DNA of 36,941 nt from Pseudonocardia sp. (GTDB lineage Bacteria; Actinomycetota; Actinomycetes; Mycobacteriales; Pseudonocardiaceae). The stretch is taken from assembly GCA_029266775.1 (NCBI GenBank), contig JAQSWF010000005.1, positions 1 through 36,941 of the forward strand. The letters are read 5' to 3'. How positions within the stretch are numbered: the stretch's first letter is position 1; every line of letters begins with the position of its first letter. Shown piece by piece: positions 10,224 through 19,594 of the stretch. The notes below the pieces were generated by a model. That model was not told where the DNA came from and made no database searches. It saw only the letters and a list, made by a program, of their open reading frames with translations. Position numbers and translations under genes: made by a program.

Positions 10224-11860
10224 GCCTGGCGCAGGGAGTCGCGGGGAGCAACCCGCTGCTCAACATCACGATCTTCGGCCTGTTCGTCGTGGTCACGCTC
10301 GCGATCGTCATCAGGGTCAGCAAGAAGGCCTCGAGCGGCGCCTCGGACTTCTACACCGCGGGCGGCGGCTTCTCGGGACCGCAGAACGGTGTCGCGATCT
10401 CCGGTGACTACCTGTCGGCCGCGTCATTCCTCGGCATCGCCGGGGCCATCGCGCTCAACGGCTACGACGGCTTCCTCTACTCCGTCGGCTTCCTCGTCGC
10501 CTGGCTGGTGGCGCTGCTGCTGGTCGCGGAGCTGCTGCGCAACACCGGCAAGTACACGATGGGCGACGTGCTGGCGTTCAGGATGCGCCAGCGCCCGGTC
10601 CGGGCCGCGGCGGCGACGTCGACGCTGGCCGTGTCGTTCTTCTACCTGCTGGCCCAGATGGCCGGCGCGGGCGGGCTCGTCGCGCTGCTGCTCAATGTCA
10701 CCAGCACGGGCGGCCAGGCCGTCGTCATCGCCATCGTGGGCGCCGTGATGATCGCGTACGTGCTCATCGGCGGCATGCGCGGCACCACCTGGGTGCAGAT
10801 CATCAAGGCCGTGCTGCTGATCGCCGGCGCCGGGATCATGACGCTGTGGGTGCTGGCCCTCTACGGGTTCAACTTCTCGGCGCTGCTGGGTGCGGCCGTG
10901 GAGCGCGGGGGCGACGCCGGCGAGGCCCTGCTCAACCCGGGCAAGCAGTACGGCAAGAGCGCGATCACCCGAATCGACTTCATCTCGCTGGGTCTCGCGC
11001 TCGTGCTCGGCACCGCCGGGCTGCCGCACATCCTCATGCGCTTCTACACCGTGCCGACGGCCAAGGAAGCCCGCCGCTCGGTGGTCTGGGCGATCGCCCT
11101 GATCGGCCTGTTCTACCTGTTCACGCTGGTGCTGGGGTACGGCGCGGGCGCCCTGGTCGGGCCCGACACGATCCGGAAGGCGCCCGGTGCGGCGAACTCG
11201 GCCGCGCCGCTGCTGGCTTACGAGCTCGGCGGCACGATACTGCTCGGCATTATCGCGGCCGTCGCGTTCGCGACGATTCTCGCCGTCGTGGCCGGCCTGA
11301 CGATCACCGCGTCCGCGTCGTTCGCGCACGACATCTACATCAACGTGATCAAGCACGGCCACGTCCAGGACGAGCAGCACACCGAGGTCAAGATCGCCCG
11401 GCGCACGGCGATCGTGATCGGCATCGTCGCCATCGCCGGCGGCATCCTGGCCAGCCGGCAGAACATCGCGTTCCTCGTGGCGCTGGCCTTCGCCGTCGCG
11501 GCGTCGGCGAACCTCCCGACGATCCTGTACACGCTGTTCTGGCGTCGGTTCAACACCACCGGCGCGCTGTGCAGCATCTACGGCGGCCTGGCGATCACGA
11601 TCGTGCTGATCATCTTCTCGCCGGTGGTGTCCGGCAAGCCGGTGGACCCGGCGACTGGCCGCAGCCCGTCGATGCTGCAGGGCGTCGACTTCTCCTGGTT
11701 CCCGCTCGACAACCCGGGCATCATCTCGATCCCGGCGTCGTTCCTGCTCGGCTATCTCGGCACGGTGTTGGGCAAGGACCGGCCGGACCCGAAGAAGGTC
11801 GCCGAGATGGAGGTCCGCTCCCTGACCGGCATCGGCGCGGAGAAGGCGGTCGCGCACTGA
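10220..11860 (+). CDS. actP: Cation/acetate symporter (SSS family)
   Basis: 546 aa; ASDFYTAGGGFSGPQNGVAISGDYLSAASFLGIAGAIALNGYDGFLYSVGFLVAWLVALLLVAELLRNTGKYTMGDVLAFR. Confidence 0.9.
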   Translation: MSLAQGVAGSNPLLNITIFGLFVVVTLAIVIRVSKKASSGASDFYTAGGGFSGPQNGVAISGDYLSAASFLGIAGAIALNGYDGFLYSVGFLVAWLVALLLVAELLRNTGKYTMGDVLAFRMRQRPVRAAAATSTLAVSFFYLLAQMAGAGGLVALLLNVTSTGGQAVVIAIVGAVMIAYVLIGGMRGTTWVQIIKAVLLIAGAGIMTLWVLALYGFNFSALLGAAVERGGDAGEALLNPGKQYGKSAITRIDFISLGLALVLGTAGLPHILMRFYTVPTAKEARRSVVWAIALIGLFYLFTLVLGYGAGALVGPDTIRKAPGAANSAAPLLAYELGGTILLGIIAAVAFATILAVVAGLTITASASFAHDIYINVIKHGHVQDEQHTEVKIARRTAIVIGIVAIAGGILASRQNIAFLVALAFAVAASANLPTILYTLFWRRFNTTGALCSIYGGLAITIVLIIFSPVVSGKPVDPATGRSPSMLQGVDFSWFPLDNPGIISIPASFLLGYLGTVLGKDRPDPKKVAEMEVRSLTGIGAEKAVAH

Positions 11861-11890
11861 TCCACTAGTCACTTCACCGGGCCATGGGAT

Positions 11891-11935
11891 CGAAAGCGGC
11901 GTTGGCGACGTCAGACCTTGCCAACGCCGCTTTCG
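11891..11935 (+). terminator. 16-bp inverted repeat (13-nt loop) between convergent actP and adnB genes
   Basis: cgaaagcggcgttggc (11891-11906) / gccaacgccgctttcg (11920-11935). Confidence 0.75.
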
Positions 11936-11955
11936 CTCGGTCGCGATCGGAACGA

Positions 11956-14900
11956 TCAGGCTGGGGGAACTGCGGCGATCAACGCGCGCAGGCCTGCGGC
12001 GTCGAGCAGGTCTACCGGGCGCAGCGTGACGTCGTGGCGCACGTAGTGGAACGCTGCGCGCACCCGCTCGGGCAGGCAGCCGGCCAGCGCCGCCCAGGCC
12101 AGCCGGTAGGCGGCGAGCTGCACCGTCAGCGCGGGCCGCTGCTCGGGATCGGGCAGCGACCCCGTCTTCCAGTCGACCACCGTCCACCCGCCGTCGGAGT
12201 CGGCGAACACGGCGTCCATCCGCCCGCGCACGGCCACGCCGTCGAGCACGGTCTCGAACGGCACCTCCACCTCGACCGGCTCGCGCTGCGCCCAGCGCGA
12301 CGCGAGGAACGCCTCCTGCAGCTCCTCCAGCAGATCGTCCGTCGCAGCACCCTCGTCCGCGGCTCCGGGTAGCTCGTCCACGTCGAGCAGCTGTGCGGCG
12401 CCGAACCGCTGCTCGAGCCAGGCGTGGAAGGCGGTGCCGCGGCGGGCGTGCGGGTTCGGCGGCAGCGGGAGGGGGCGGCGCAGCCGGGCGGCGAGACCGG
12501 CGGGATCGGTGGCGAGCTCGACCAGCCGGGTAACGGACAGACGGTCCGGGAGCGCCACCGCCGGTAGCTCCCGCGCTGCGGCCCGCTCGGCGAGCAGGAC
12601 GTCCACCTCGGCCGCCCAGCCTTCGGGGTCGGCCATCGTGTCCTGAGCCGCATCCGGGTGATCACGGAGCGCCTCCCGGACGAGCGCGGCACCGGCGTGC
12701 ACGGCGGCGGACCGGGCCCCGAGCGGGTCCACCGGCCACGCGGCGGTGACGGGTTCGGCCGTCGCCGGGTTCCCGCCCGGCTCCGGCTCGTCCGCCCAGT
12801 GCTCCACCCGGCCCGCTCCCGAAGCGACGACCGCCGCGCGCATCTCCACGAGGAACCGCGAGGGCTGGCGTGGACGCTCCCCTGTGGGTCCCCACCGGTG
12901 CCCGGACAGCAGCAGCATGTGCTCCGCGCGCGTCACCGCCACGTAGAAGAGCCGCCTCTCCTCGACCAGACGCCGGGCGTCGAGCGCCTCGTCGTGCGCC
13001 GTCAGGGCGGCCTCGACCGCCTTGCGGTCGTTCCCCGGCGCCGGCAGGTCGAGGGCGGGCAGGTCCGCCGCATCGCCGCGCAGCGGGACGGGCAGCGCGG
13101 ACGGGTCGGTCAGCCAGCTGCCGCTCAGCTTGCGGCCGGGGAACACGTCTTTCACCAGGTGCGGCACCGCCACGATGTGCCATTCCAGGCCTTTCGCGGC
13201 GTGCACGGTGAGCACCTGGACGCGGCCGGGCGCCACGTCGACCTCACCCGGCGCGAAGCCGTCCTCGGCGCGCTCCGCGGCGTCGAGGTAGTCCAGCAGC
13301 GCGGGCAGGGTGGAAACCGCGGCGCCGGCGGCGAACTCGGCGACGACGTCCGCGAACGCGTCGAGATGGGTCCGGCCCACCGGACCCGGCCGTGCCGCGG
13401 TCTCCGCGTCGAGCAGCAGCAGCCGCTCGGTGTCCGCGACGAGGTCGGTCAGCGGGACCGATGCGCGGGCCCGCAGCCGGCCCAGTTCGGCGGCCAGCCG
13501 CCGAATGCGCGCATATGCCGCCGGGGAGTACCGCTCTGGATCGCCGGGATCGTCCACCGCGTCCACGAGCCCGGCCTGTTCGGCGTGCTCGGCCGGCACA
13601 GCGCCGAGCGCCAGCTCGTGCGCCTCCCGACTAGCGGCGGTGGACGGGGGCGGTGGCGCGGCGAGCTCCCGGGCCCGGGCCCAGAGGGCGGCGAGGTCCG
13701 CGACGCCGAGCCGCCAGCGCGCCCCGGTGAGCAGCCGCACGGCCGCGGGCCCGGCGAGCGGGTCCGCCACCAGACGCAGGGCACTCACCAGCTCGCGCAC
13801 CTCGGGGGTGCCCAACAGGCCGCCGAGCCCGACCACCTCCACCGGCAGGCCGCGCGCCCGCAGCGCAGCGGCGACGGCGTCCATGTCGGCCCGGCGGCGG
13901 ACCAGCACGGCCGAGGTGGGCGGCGGCGCGCCGTCCTCGAGCGCTGCCGCCCAGCCTCCGGCGATCGCGTCGGCCATCCAGGCGAGCTCGGCGGCGACGT
14001 CCGACAGCAGCGCCACGCGGACGTCGCCGCCCTCGTTGCTCGACGCGGCCGTCAGCGCGCGTACCCCCACCGCGTTCGGCACGTCACGCAGCGGCGAAGA
14101 CACCGCGTTCGCCAACGCCAGCACCTCCGGCGGGTTCCGGAAGCTGGTGAGCAGGCCGTACTCGTCCGCGGGGGCACCGTCCGTGCGCGGGAAGTCCGTG
14201 CGGAAGCGCTCGAGGTTGCCGGCGCTGGCGCCGCGCCAGCCGTAGATCGACTGGTGCGGGTCGCCCACGGCGGTCACGGCAGGCACGTCCCGCCCCGCCG
14301 GAGCGCCGGGCGCCGCGCCGAACAGCGCTCGCAGCAGGACCCGTTGGGCGTGGCCGGTGTCCTGGTACTCGTCGAGCAGCACGGCGCGGTACGAGGCGCG
14401 TTCCTGCGCGCCGGCCTCGGGATGTTCGGCGGCGACCCGGGCGGCGATGGCGAGCTGGTCCCCGAAGTCGAGCACCCGCTCGGCGCGCTTGCGCGCGGCG
14501 AACTCCTCGACGAGCGGCACGAGCTCTCCGCGGACCCGCTGAGCGTCCATCCACCGTCGGTAGCGCTGGGACGGCTCGACGTTCTGCCGCGGACCCGGCG
14601 GGGCCGACCTGAGCAGTTCCGCCAGCGCGGCCGCGTGCCGCTGGAGGGCGGCGGGCTGCACGAGGTGCTCGTCGAGCTCGCCGGCGAGCGCGAGCACGTA
14701 CGCGGTGACGGTGGCGGGGACGCGGTCGACATCGAGCTGCCCGGCCCAGGTGCTGACCACGCGGTGGGCGAGCTGCCAGGCACCCGTGCTCCCGAGCAGC
14801 CGGGAGCCCGGCTCGGCGGGCAGGCGCAGCGCGTGCTCGGCGACGAGCCGACCGGCGTAGGCGTGATAGGTCGCGATCGTGGGCTCGCCCGCCAGCAGCG

Positions 14901-15213
14901 CAGCGCGCCGGGCGCCCGTCGGGTCGAGGTCGTCGAGCAGCCGCGCCCCCGCGAGCCGCCGCAGGCGGGTCCGCACGCGGCTGCCGAGCTGCTGGGCGGC
15001 CTTGCGGGTGAAGGTCAGCCCGAGGACCTGCTCCGGCCGCACCTGGCCGGTGGCGACCAACCAGACCACGCGGGCGGCCATCGTCTCGGTCTTGCCGGCG
15101 CCGGCACCGGCGACGACGAGCGCGGGGCGGGCGGGCGCGGCGATCACCGCGGCTTGCTCGTCCGTCGGGCGCGGCAGGCCGAGCGCGACGGCGAGGGCCT
15201 GCGGGGTCAGCAC
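11956..15213 (-). CDS. adnB: UvrD/AddA-type helicase with C-terminal PD-(D/E)XK nuclease, AdnB-like
   Basis: 1085 aa; Walker A VVAGAGAGKTETMAARVVWLVATG, QSIYGWRGAS, LTVHAAKGLEW, VAVTRAEHMLLLS; nuclease motif VRGRMDAVFADSDGGWTVVDWKTG. Near-adjacent AdnA-like partner. Confidence 0.88.
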   Translation of the reverse strand: MLTPQALAVALGLPRPTDEQAAVIAAPARPALVVAGAGAGKTETMAARVVWLVATGQVRPEQVLGLTFTRKAAQQLGSRVRTRLRRLAGARLLDDLDPTGARRAALLAGEPTIATYHAYAGRLVAEHALRLPAEPGSRLLGSTGAWQLAHRVVSTWAGQLDVDRVPATVTAYVLALAGELDEHLVQPAALQRHAAALAELLRSAPPGPRQNVEPSQRYRRWMDAQRVRGELVPLVEEFAARKRAERVLDFGDQLAIAARVAAEHPEAGAQERASYRAVLLDEYQDTGHAQRVLLRALFGAAPGAPAGRDVPAVTAVGDPHQSIYGWRGASAGNLERFRTDFPRTDGAPADEYGLLTSFRNPPEVLALANAVSSPLRDVPNAVGVRALTAASSNEGGDVRVALLSDVAAELAWMADAIAGGWAAALEDGAPPPTSAVLVRRRADMDAVAAALRARGLPVEVVGLGGLLGTPEVRELVSALRLVADPLAGPAAVRLLTGARWRLGVADLAALWARARELAAPPPPSTAASREAHELALGAVPAEHAEQAGLVDAVDDPGDPERYSPAAYARIRRLAAELGRLRARASVPLTDLVADTERLLLLDAETAARPGPVGRTHLDAFADVVAEFAAGAAVSTLPALLDYLDAAERAEDGFAPGEVDVAPGRVQVLTVHAAKGLEWHIVAVPHLVKDVFPGRKLSGSWLTDPSALPVPLRGDAADLPALDLPAPGNDRKAVEAALTAHDEALDARRLVEERRLFYVAVTRAEHMLLLSGHRWGPTGERPRQPSRFLVEMRAAVVASGAGRVEHWADEPEPGGNPATAEPVTAAWPVDPLGARSAAVHAGAALVREALRDHPDAAQDTMADPEGWAAEVDVLLAERAAARELPAVALPDRLSVTRLVELATDPAGLAARLRRPLPLPPNPHARRGTAFHAWLEQRFGAAQLLDVDELPGAADEGAATDDLLEELQEAFLASRWAQREPVEVEVPFETVLDGVAVRGRMDAVFADSDGGWTVVDWKTGSLPDPEQRPALTVQLAAYRLAWAALAGCLPERVRAAFHYVRHDVTLRPVDLLDAAGLRALIAAVPPA

Positions 15214-15258
15214 GCGACGGTCCTACCGAACTGCACCGACAACTCCGCGAGCCTCAGT

Positions 15259-15294
15259 GTTGTCACGTGCGTCAGGGTTGTCACGTGCGTCAGG
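15259..15294. repeat. 18-bp tandem repeat x2 (gttgtcacgtgcgtcagg)
   Basis: Two identical copies 15259-15276 and 15277-15294 spanning the 3' end of the GH16 gene. Confidence 0.9.
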
Positions 15295-16159
15295 CCGGCG
15301 CGTAGACCCGGACCCAGTCCACCTGCAGCGACATGGCGGCGGGGGTGGTCGCGTCCGGCGCCGGGATCCAGTCCTTCTTCGGGCCCTGGTCGAGCTGGAT
15401 CGCGAGGTGCATGGACGTCTTGGGCAGGATGTTCGGATCGAGGACCCGGAACCGCTCGACCCCGTCGACGTACCAGACGAGCCGGTCGGGCAGCCACTCG
15501 AGCGCGAAGGTGTGCCACTCGCTGAAGTCCTCGTCCACGTGCGTGCCGTACAGGCGGTTCGCGGCGCCACCGAAGTGCAGGATGAAATGCGCCCGGTCCC
15601 TGGTCTCGGCCGGCACCTCCATGATGTCGATCTCCCCGTCTTCGGGGAACCGTTCGGAGTCCGGCCACAGCAGGATCGCCGAGCCGAAGCCGCGGCCCTT
15701 GTCGCTGCGGGCCCGGAACTCCCAGCGCCCGTACTTCTGGCCCAGCTTGTGGGCCATCCCGCCGGAGACGTTCCCGCGCGCAGTGACGTTGAGCAGGCCG
15801 TCGGAGACCGTGACCGCCGACGACCGGCGCAGGCCGTTGCCGAACGCGCCGACGCTGTCGTAGCGGCTCCAGGCGTGCTCGCGGAACGTGTCGAAGTCTT
15901 CGGCGGTTAGACGCATCCACTGCGGCCCGGGGTCCACCGGGAGAGCGGACCGCGCCTTGTCGTCGAGCGAGGCCGAGGGAGCCACCGGCAGGGGCGACGC
16001 GGTGCCGGGCAGGCCGGCGAACGGGTCCTGCCCCGGGATCGGGCTACCGGACTCGACGCTCGGGCCCCCGCACCCGGCGAGCAGGGCCGCCAGCGCTGCT
16101 CCGACGGCTGCCGCGCGGGCACGCCGACGTCCGTTGGGCACAGCACCTCCCGCACGCAC
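15290..16159 (-). CDS. Glycoside hydrolase family 16-like lipoprotein
   Basis: 289 aa; lipobox LLAGC; GH16 catalytic motif GEIDIMEV; GRWEFRARSDKGRGFGSAILLWP, FALEWLPDRLVWYVDG, LQVDWVRVY. Confidence 0.9.
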   Translation of the reverse strand: MRAGGAVPNGRRRARAAAVGAALAALLAGCGGPSVESGSPIPGQDPFAGLPGTASPLPVAPSASLDDKARSALPVDPGPQWMRLTAEDFDTFREHAWSRYDSVGAFGNGLRRSSAVTVSDGLLNVTARGNVSGGMAHKLGQKYGRWEFRARSDKGRGFGSAILLWPDSERFPEDGEIDIMEVPAETRDRAHFILHFGGAANRLYGTHVDEDFSEWHTFALEWLPDRLVWYVDGVERFRVLDPNILPKTSMHLAIQLDQGPKKDWIPAPDATTPAAMSLQVDWVRVYAPA

Positions 16160-16220
16160 CGGCGGGAGCGGCCGGCGCGACTGACGTCTGACGCTACCGG
16201 TGACCCCTCTGCACCGGCGC

Positions 16221-19200
16221 TCAGCCGTCGGTGACCGGTCGGCCGGCCTCGATCACCGGGCAGCTGGCGCGGACCGCGCATCGATCACAGTCGGCGCCGG
16301 CGCGGGCGGTGAAGCGTGCGCCGGCGGTGTCGTCCGCGCAGGTGCGGACCAGCCGGTGCCAGCGCTCCAGCTCGGCGCCGTCGAGCGGTGGCTGGGCGGG
16401 CTCCTTCGGCGCGCCGGAGGCGGACCGGTCTGCGAGGTAGACCAGCCGGGCACCACCGGGTTCGGTGCCCGGGACCAGCTCGGTGAACGCCCCGAGCGCT
16501 GCCGCGAGCTGGTACACGGCGAGCTGCGCGTGCTCGGCGGCCGCGCGGGCGGAGACGGCGGTGCGGCCGGTCTTGACGTCGACGACGACCGGGCGGCCGG
16601 ACGCGTCGACCTCCAACCGGTCCACGCGACCGCGCAGCCGCACCGGCGGCCGGCCGCCGACCTCGGCGCCGTCGTCGGGCAGGTCGAGCTGCACTGGATG
16701 CTCGACGGCGACCAACCGCAGGCCGTCCGCCCGGCTGTCCCGCACCCAGCCGTCGAAGGCCGCCAGCATCGCGCGCACCCGCGCCAGCTCGCGGCGGCCG
16801 AACCAGGGCGCACCGAGGTCGAGCCGCTTCCAGGCGGCGTGCAGCGCGCTCTCCAGCTCGGCGGCACCCGCCCCGGCGGCACTGGCCTGGACCAGCGCGT
16901 GCACCAGGCTGCCGGTGACCGCCGACAGGGCGCCGACCTCGGCCCCGCCGTGGCGCTCGAGCATCCAGCGCAGCGGGCAGCGGAGGATCCGCTCGACGTC
17001 CGACGGCGACACGGGCGCGACCTCGCCGGTGCTGCGCAGCGGCGCATCGGTCGACAGTGGCGCGACCCCGTACCAGTCGTCCGGGGATGTACCCGGAACA
17101 CCGGCCGCGGCCAACCGCGCGAGCTGGACGGCTGCACGGCGTCGTCTCTCGTCCCCCGCGTCCGGAGCGCACACCACGCTGCGGAGCTCCCCGACCAGCT
17201 CGGCGAGCACGAGGGCCCGGGCGGGGCGGTGCACCGGGCGGTCCGCGCGGTCCGCCGGCATCGGGTCCAGCTCGTCGAGGAAGCGCGAGGGCTGCTCGTC
17301 GTCGCCCTGCACCGCGCTGACCAGCAGGGTCTCGCGAGCCCGGGTGCACGCGACGTAGAACAGCCGCCGCTCCTCCGCCAGCAGCGGCGCGATGCGTGAC
17401 ACGGCCGCCGACGGCTCCGCCACCTCGGCCAGGACGTCGACCAGCCGCTCGACGCCGAGGAGAGTGCCGCGCAGCCGGAGGTCCGGCCAGGTGCCCTCCT
17501 GGACGCCGGGCACGGCCACGACCCGCCACTCGCGCCCGCGGGCGGCATGCGCGGTGAGCAGCGCGACGGCGTCGGCCTCGGGTGCCTGTGGCGCGAGGGT
17601 GTCGCCGGGGAGCTGCTGGTCGGCGAGGTACTCGACGAACGCGGAGACGTCGGCGCCCGGAAGGCGGTCCGCGTGTCGGGCGGCCGCATCGAAGAGGGCG
17701 AGGACGGCATCCAGGTCGCGGTCCGCCGCCGCGCCGACCGGCCCGCCGAGCGCGCTCGCCTCGCCCCAGCGCGCGGCCAGCGACGTTCCACGCCAGACGC
17801 GCCACAGCGTCTCCTCTGCACTCTCCCCCGCGCGGATCGCCTCGCCGGCCAGCGCGAGCAGGCCGCCGACCCGGCGCAGCGGCGCCGTGTCGAGCGGTGG
17901 GAGCGCGACGAGCGGGTCCGGCCGGCCCTCGACTGCCGCGCGCAGGGCCGCCACCAGCAGCGGGTCACTCCCGACGCGTTCCTCGTCGCTCGCGTTGATC
18001 GGCGGAGCGGTCGGCTGCGGCTCGTGCGGCACGGGCCCCGGTCGCCCGGCAGCATGCAGGTGCAGTAGCCCGCGGCGCAGCCGGCGCAAGCGCATCGGGT
18101 CCGCCGCGCCCAGCGGGGAAGTGAGGAGGGCCGTCGCGGCGTCGGCGTCGATCTCCTCGGGGCGCGCCGCGAGACGCAGGACCATCAGCAGCGGGACGAC
18201 GGCGGGTTGGCGGGCGAGCGGCAGCTCGTCCGGCGGGGCGGCGACCGGGACGCCGGCGGCCAGCAGTGCCCGGCGCAGCGCCGGCACGGTGCGGCGGGCG
18301 GAGCGGGACAGCACGGCCATCTGTGCCCACGGCACGCCGTCCTGCAGGTGGGCCCGCCGCAGCCGGTCCGCGATCCACCCGGCTTCCTGAGCCGTCGACA
18401 GGAACACGCGGACCTGAACGCGATCCGCGGCATCAGCGTCGTTGTCCGGCGCAGGTCCACGGCGCTCCCTTCCCGGGCCGGACCCCGGCAGGCTGGCGGC
18501 GACCCGCGCCCCGGCGTCGCGGATCGCGGCGACGGCCCGGTGGTCGACCCGGAGCACGGCCGTCGGCGCCTCGAGCGCGTCCAGGCCGTCTGGGTCGGCG
18601 CCGCGGAAGCCGAGCACGGACTGGTCCGGGTCGCCCGCCAGCAACGCCGTCCTTGCGGTGTCGCCGAGGACGCGTACCAGCTCCATCTGCTGCGGGTCCA
18701 GGTCCTGCGCGTCGTCGACGACAAGGTGCTGCACCCGCGCCCGCTCGGCGGTGAGCAGCTCGGGGTCGCTGGCCAGGGCATCGAGCGCGGCACCGACGAG
18801 CTCGGCGGCGTCCAGCGCCGGTGCCGTGGCCTGGGGCGCTCCTCGGCCCGCCGCGCCGCGCAGGAGCACGACCTGCTCGTACGTGCGGAAGAAGCGCCCG
18901 GCGGCCGCCCACTCGGGCACGTCCTGCTGCTCGCCGAGCTTCTGCAGCTCCTCCGGGCCCAGGCCGCGCTCGGCGGCCCGCAGCAGCAGCTCCCGGAGCT
19001 CGGCGGCAAACCCGGGCAGGCCGGTCGCCGGAAGCACGCGTTTCGGCCAGCCCGAACCGGGCACCGTGCCGTCCGGCCAGCCGTGGAGCTCGCCGGCCAG
19101 CAGGTCGCGGACCACGGCGTCCTGCTCGGCGCCGGCGAGCAGGCGAGGGGGTGGGTCGCCGTGGAGCGCAGCGTGCAGGCGCAGGACGCCGAACGCGTAC

Positions 19201-19556
19201 GAGTGGATGGTGCGGACGAGGGTCTCGCGTGTGGTGCACACGGCCTCGCCGGCGGTGTCGGTGTGCACGAGCGCCGTCAGCCGCTGTCGCAGCTCGCCCG
19301 CCGCACGGCGGCTGCCGACGAGCAGGAGGATCCGCGCCGGGTCGACCCCGGCCCTGATCCGCGCGGCGGCGGCGGCCAGCAGGAGGGTCGTCTTGCCGGT
19401 GCCGGGGCCTCCGATGACGCGAAGCGGACCCGTGGCGTGGGCGAGCACGCGCCGGGCTTCGGCGTCCCAGACGAGATCGCGGCCCTGCGCTGCAGCCGGC
19501 CGAACCAGCCGCGGCGTGCGGTGGGCCGGGTCGTCAGAGTGGTCGAAGGGGGGCAC
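16221..19556 (-). CDS. adnA: UvrD-type helicase with PD-(D/E)XK nuclease and Cys cluster, AdnA-like
   Basis: 1111 aa; Walker A VIGGPGTGKTTLLL, LVVDDAQDLDPQQ, FYVACTRARETLLVS; nuclease RVDRLEVDASGRPVVVDVKTG; putative Fe-S cysteines ILRCPLRW ... CDRCAVRASCPV. Confidence 0.88.
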   Translation of the reverse strand: MPPFDHSDDPAHRTPRLVRPAAAQGRDLVWDAEARRVLAHATGPLRVIGGPGTGKTTLLLAAAAARIRAGVDPARILLLVGSRRAAGELRQRLTALVHTDTAGEAVCTTRETLVRTIHSYAFGVLRLHAALHGDPPPRLLAGAEQDAVVRDLLAGELHGWPDGTVPGSGWPKRVLPATGLPGFAAELRELLLRAAERGLGPEELQKLGEQQDVPEWAAAGRFFRTYEQVVLLRGAAGRGAPQATAPALDAAELVGAALDALASDPELLTAERARVQHLVVDDAQDLDPQQMELVRVLGDTARTALLAGDPDQSVLGFRGADPDGLDALEAPTAVLRVDHRAVAAIRDAGARVAASLPGSGPGRERRGPAPDNDADAADRVQVRVFLSTAQEAGWIADRLRRAHLQDGVPWAQMAVLSRSARRTVPALRRALLAAGVPVAAPPDELPLARQPAVVPLLMVLRLAARPEEIDADAATALLTSPLGAADPMRLRRLRRGLLHLHAAGRPGPVPHEPQPTAPPINASDEERVGSDPLLVAALRAAVEGRPDPLVALPPLDTAPLRRVGGLLALAGEAIRAGESAEETLWRVWRGTSLAARWGEASALGGPVGAAADRDLDAVLALFDAAARHADRLPGADVSAFVEYLADQQLPGDTLAPQAPEADAVALLTAHAARGREWRVVAVPGVQEGTWPDLRLRGTLLGVERLVDVLAEVAEPSAAVSRIAPLLAEERRLFYVACTRARETLLVSAVQGDDEQPSRFLDELDPMPADRADRPVHRPARALVLAELVGELRSVVCAPDAGDERRRRAAVQLARLAAAGVPGTSPDDWYGVAPLSTDAPLRSTGEVAPVSPSDVERILRCPLRWMLERHGGAEVGALSAVTGSLVHALVQASAAGAGAAELESALHAAWKRLDLGAPWFGRRELARVRAMLAAFDGWVRDSRADGLRLVAVEHPVQLDLPDDGAEVGGRPPVRLRGRVDRLEVDASGRPVVVDVKTGRTAVSARAAAEHAQLAVYQLAAALGAFTELVPGTEPGGARLVYLADRSASGAPKEPAQPPLDGAELERWHRLVRTCADDTAGARFTARAGADCDRCAVRASCPVIEAGRPVTDG

Positions 19557-19562
19557 CGGGGG

Positions 19563-19585
19563 ATTCGATCACGCCAGCCCGACAG
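19563..19585 (-). promoter_or_regulatory. Weak candidate RecA-NDp/PafBC-type promoter of adnA (leaderless geometry)
   Basis: Minus strand CTGTCGGGC-N8-TCGAAT, 7 nt ahead of the GTG at 19556; imperfect match to the recalled TTGTCRGTG-N8-TANNNT. Confidence 0.3.
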
Positions 19586-19594
19586 GATCGCGGG

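Noticed and set aside
10424-12187. 587-aa minus-strand ORF opposite actP
   Set aside because: Antisense shadow of actP; low-complexity RDHQ composition and no recognisable domain.
12658-15525. 955-aa plus-strand ORF antisense to adnB
   Set aside because: Shadow ORF typical of high-GC coding DNA; composition (HEDRQG-rich, no motifs) and the clear helicase/nuclease motifs on the opposite strand rule it out.
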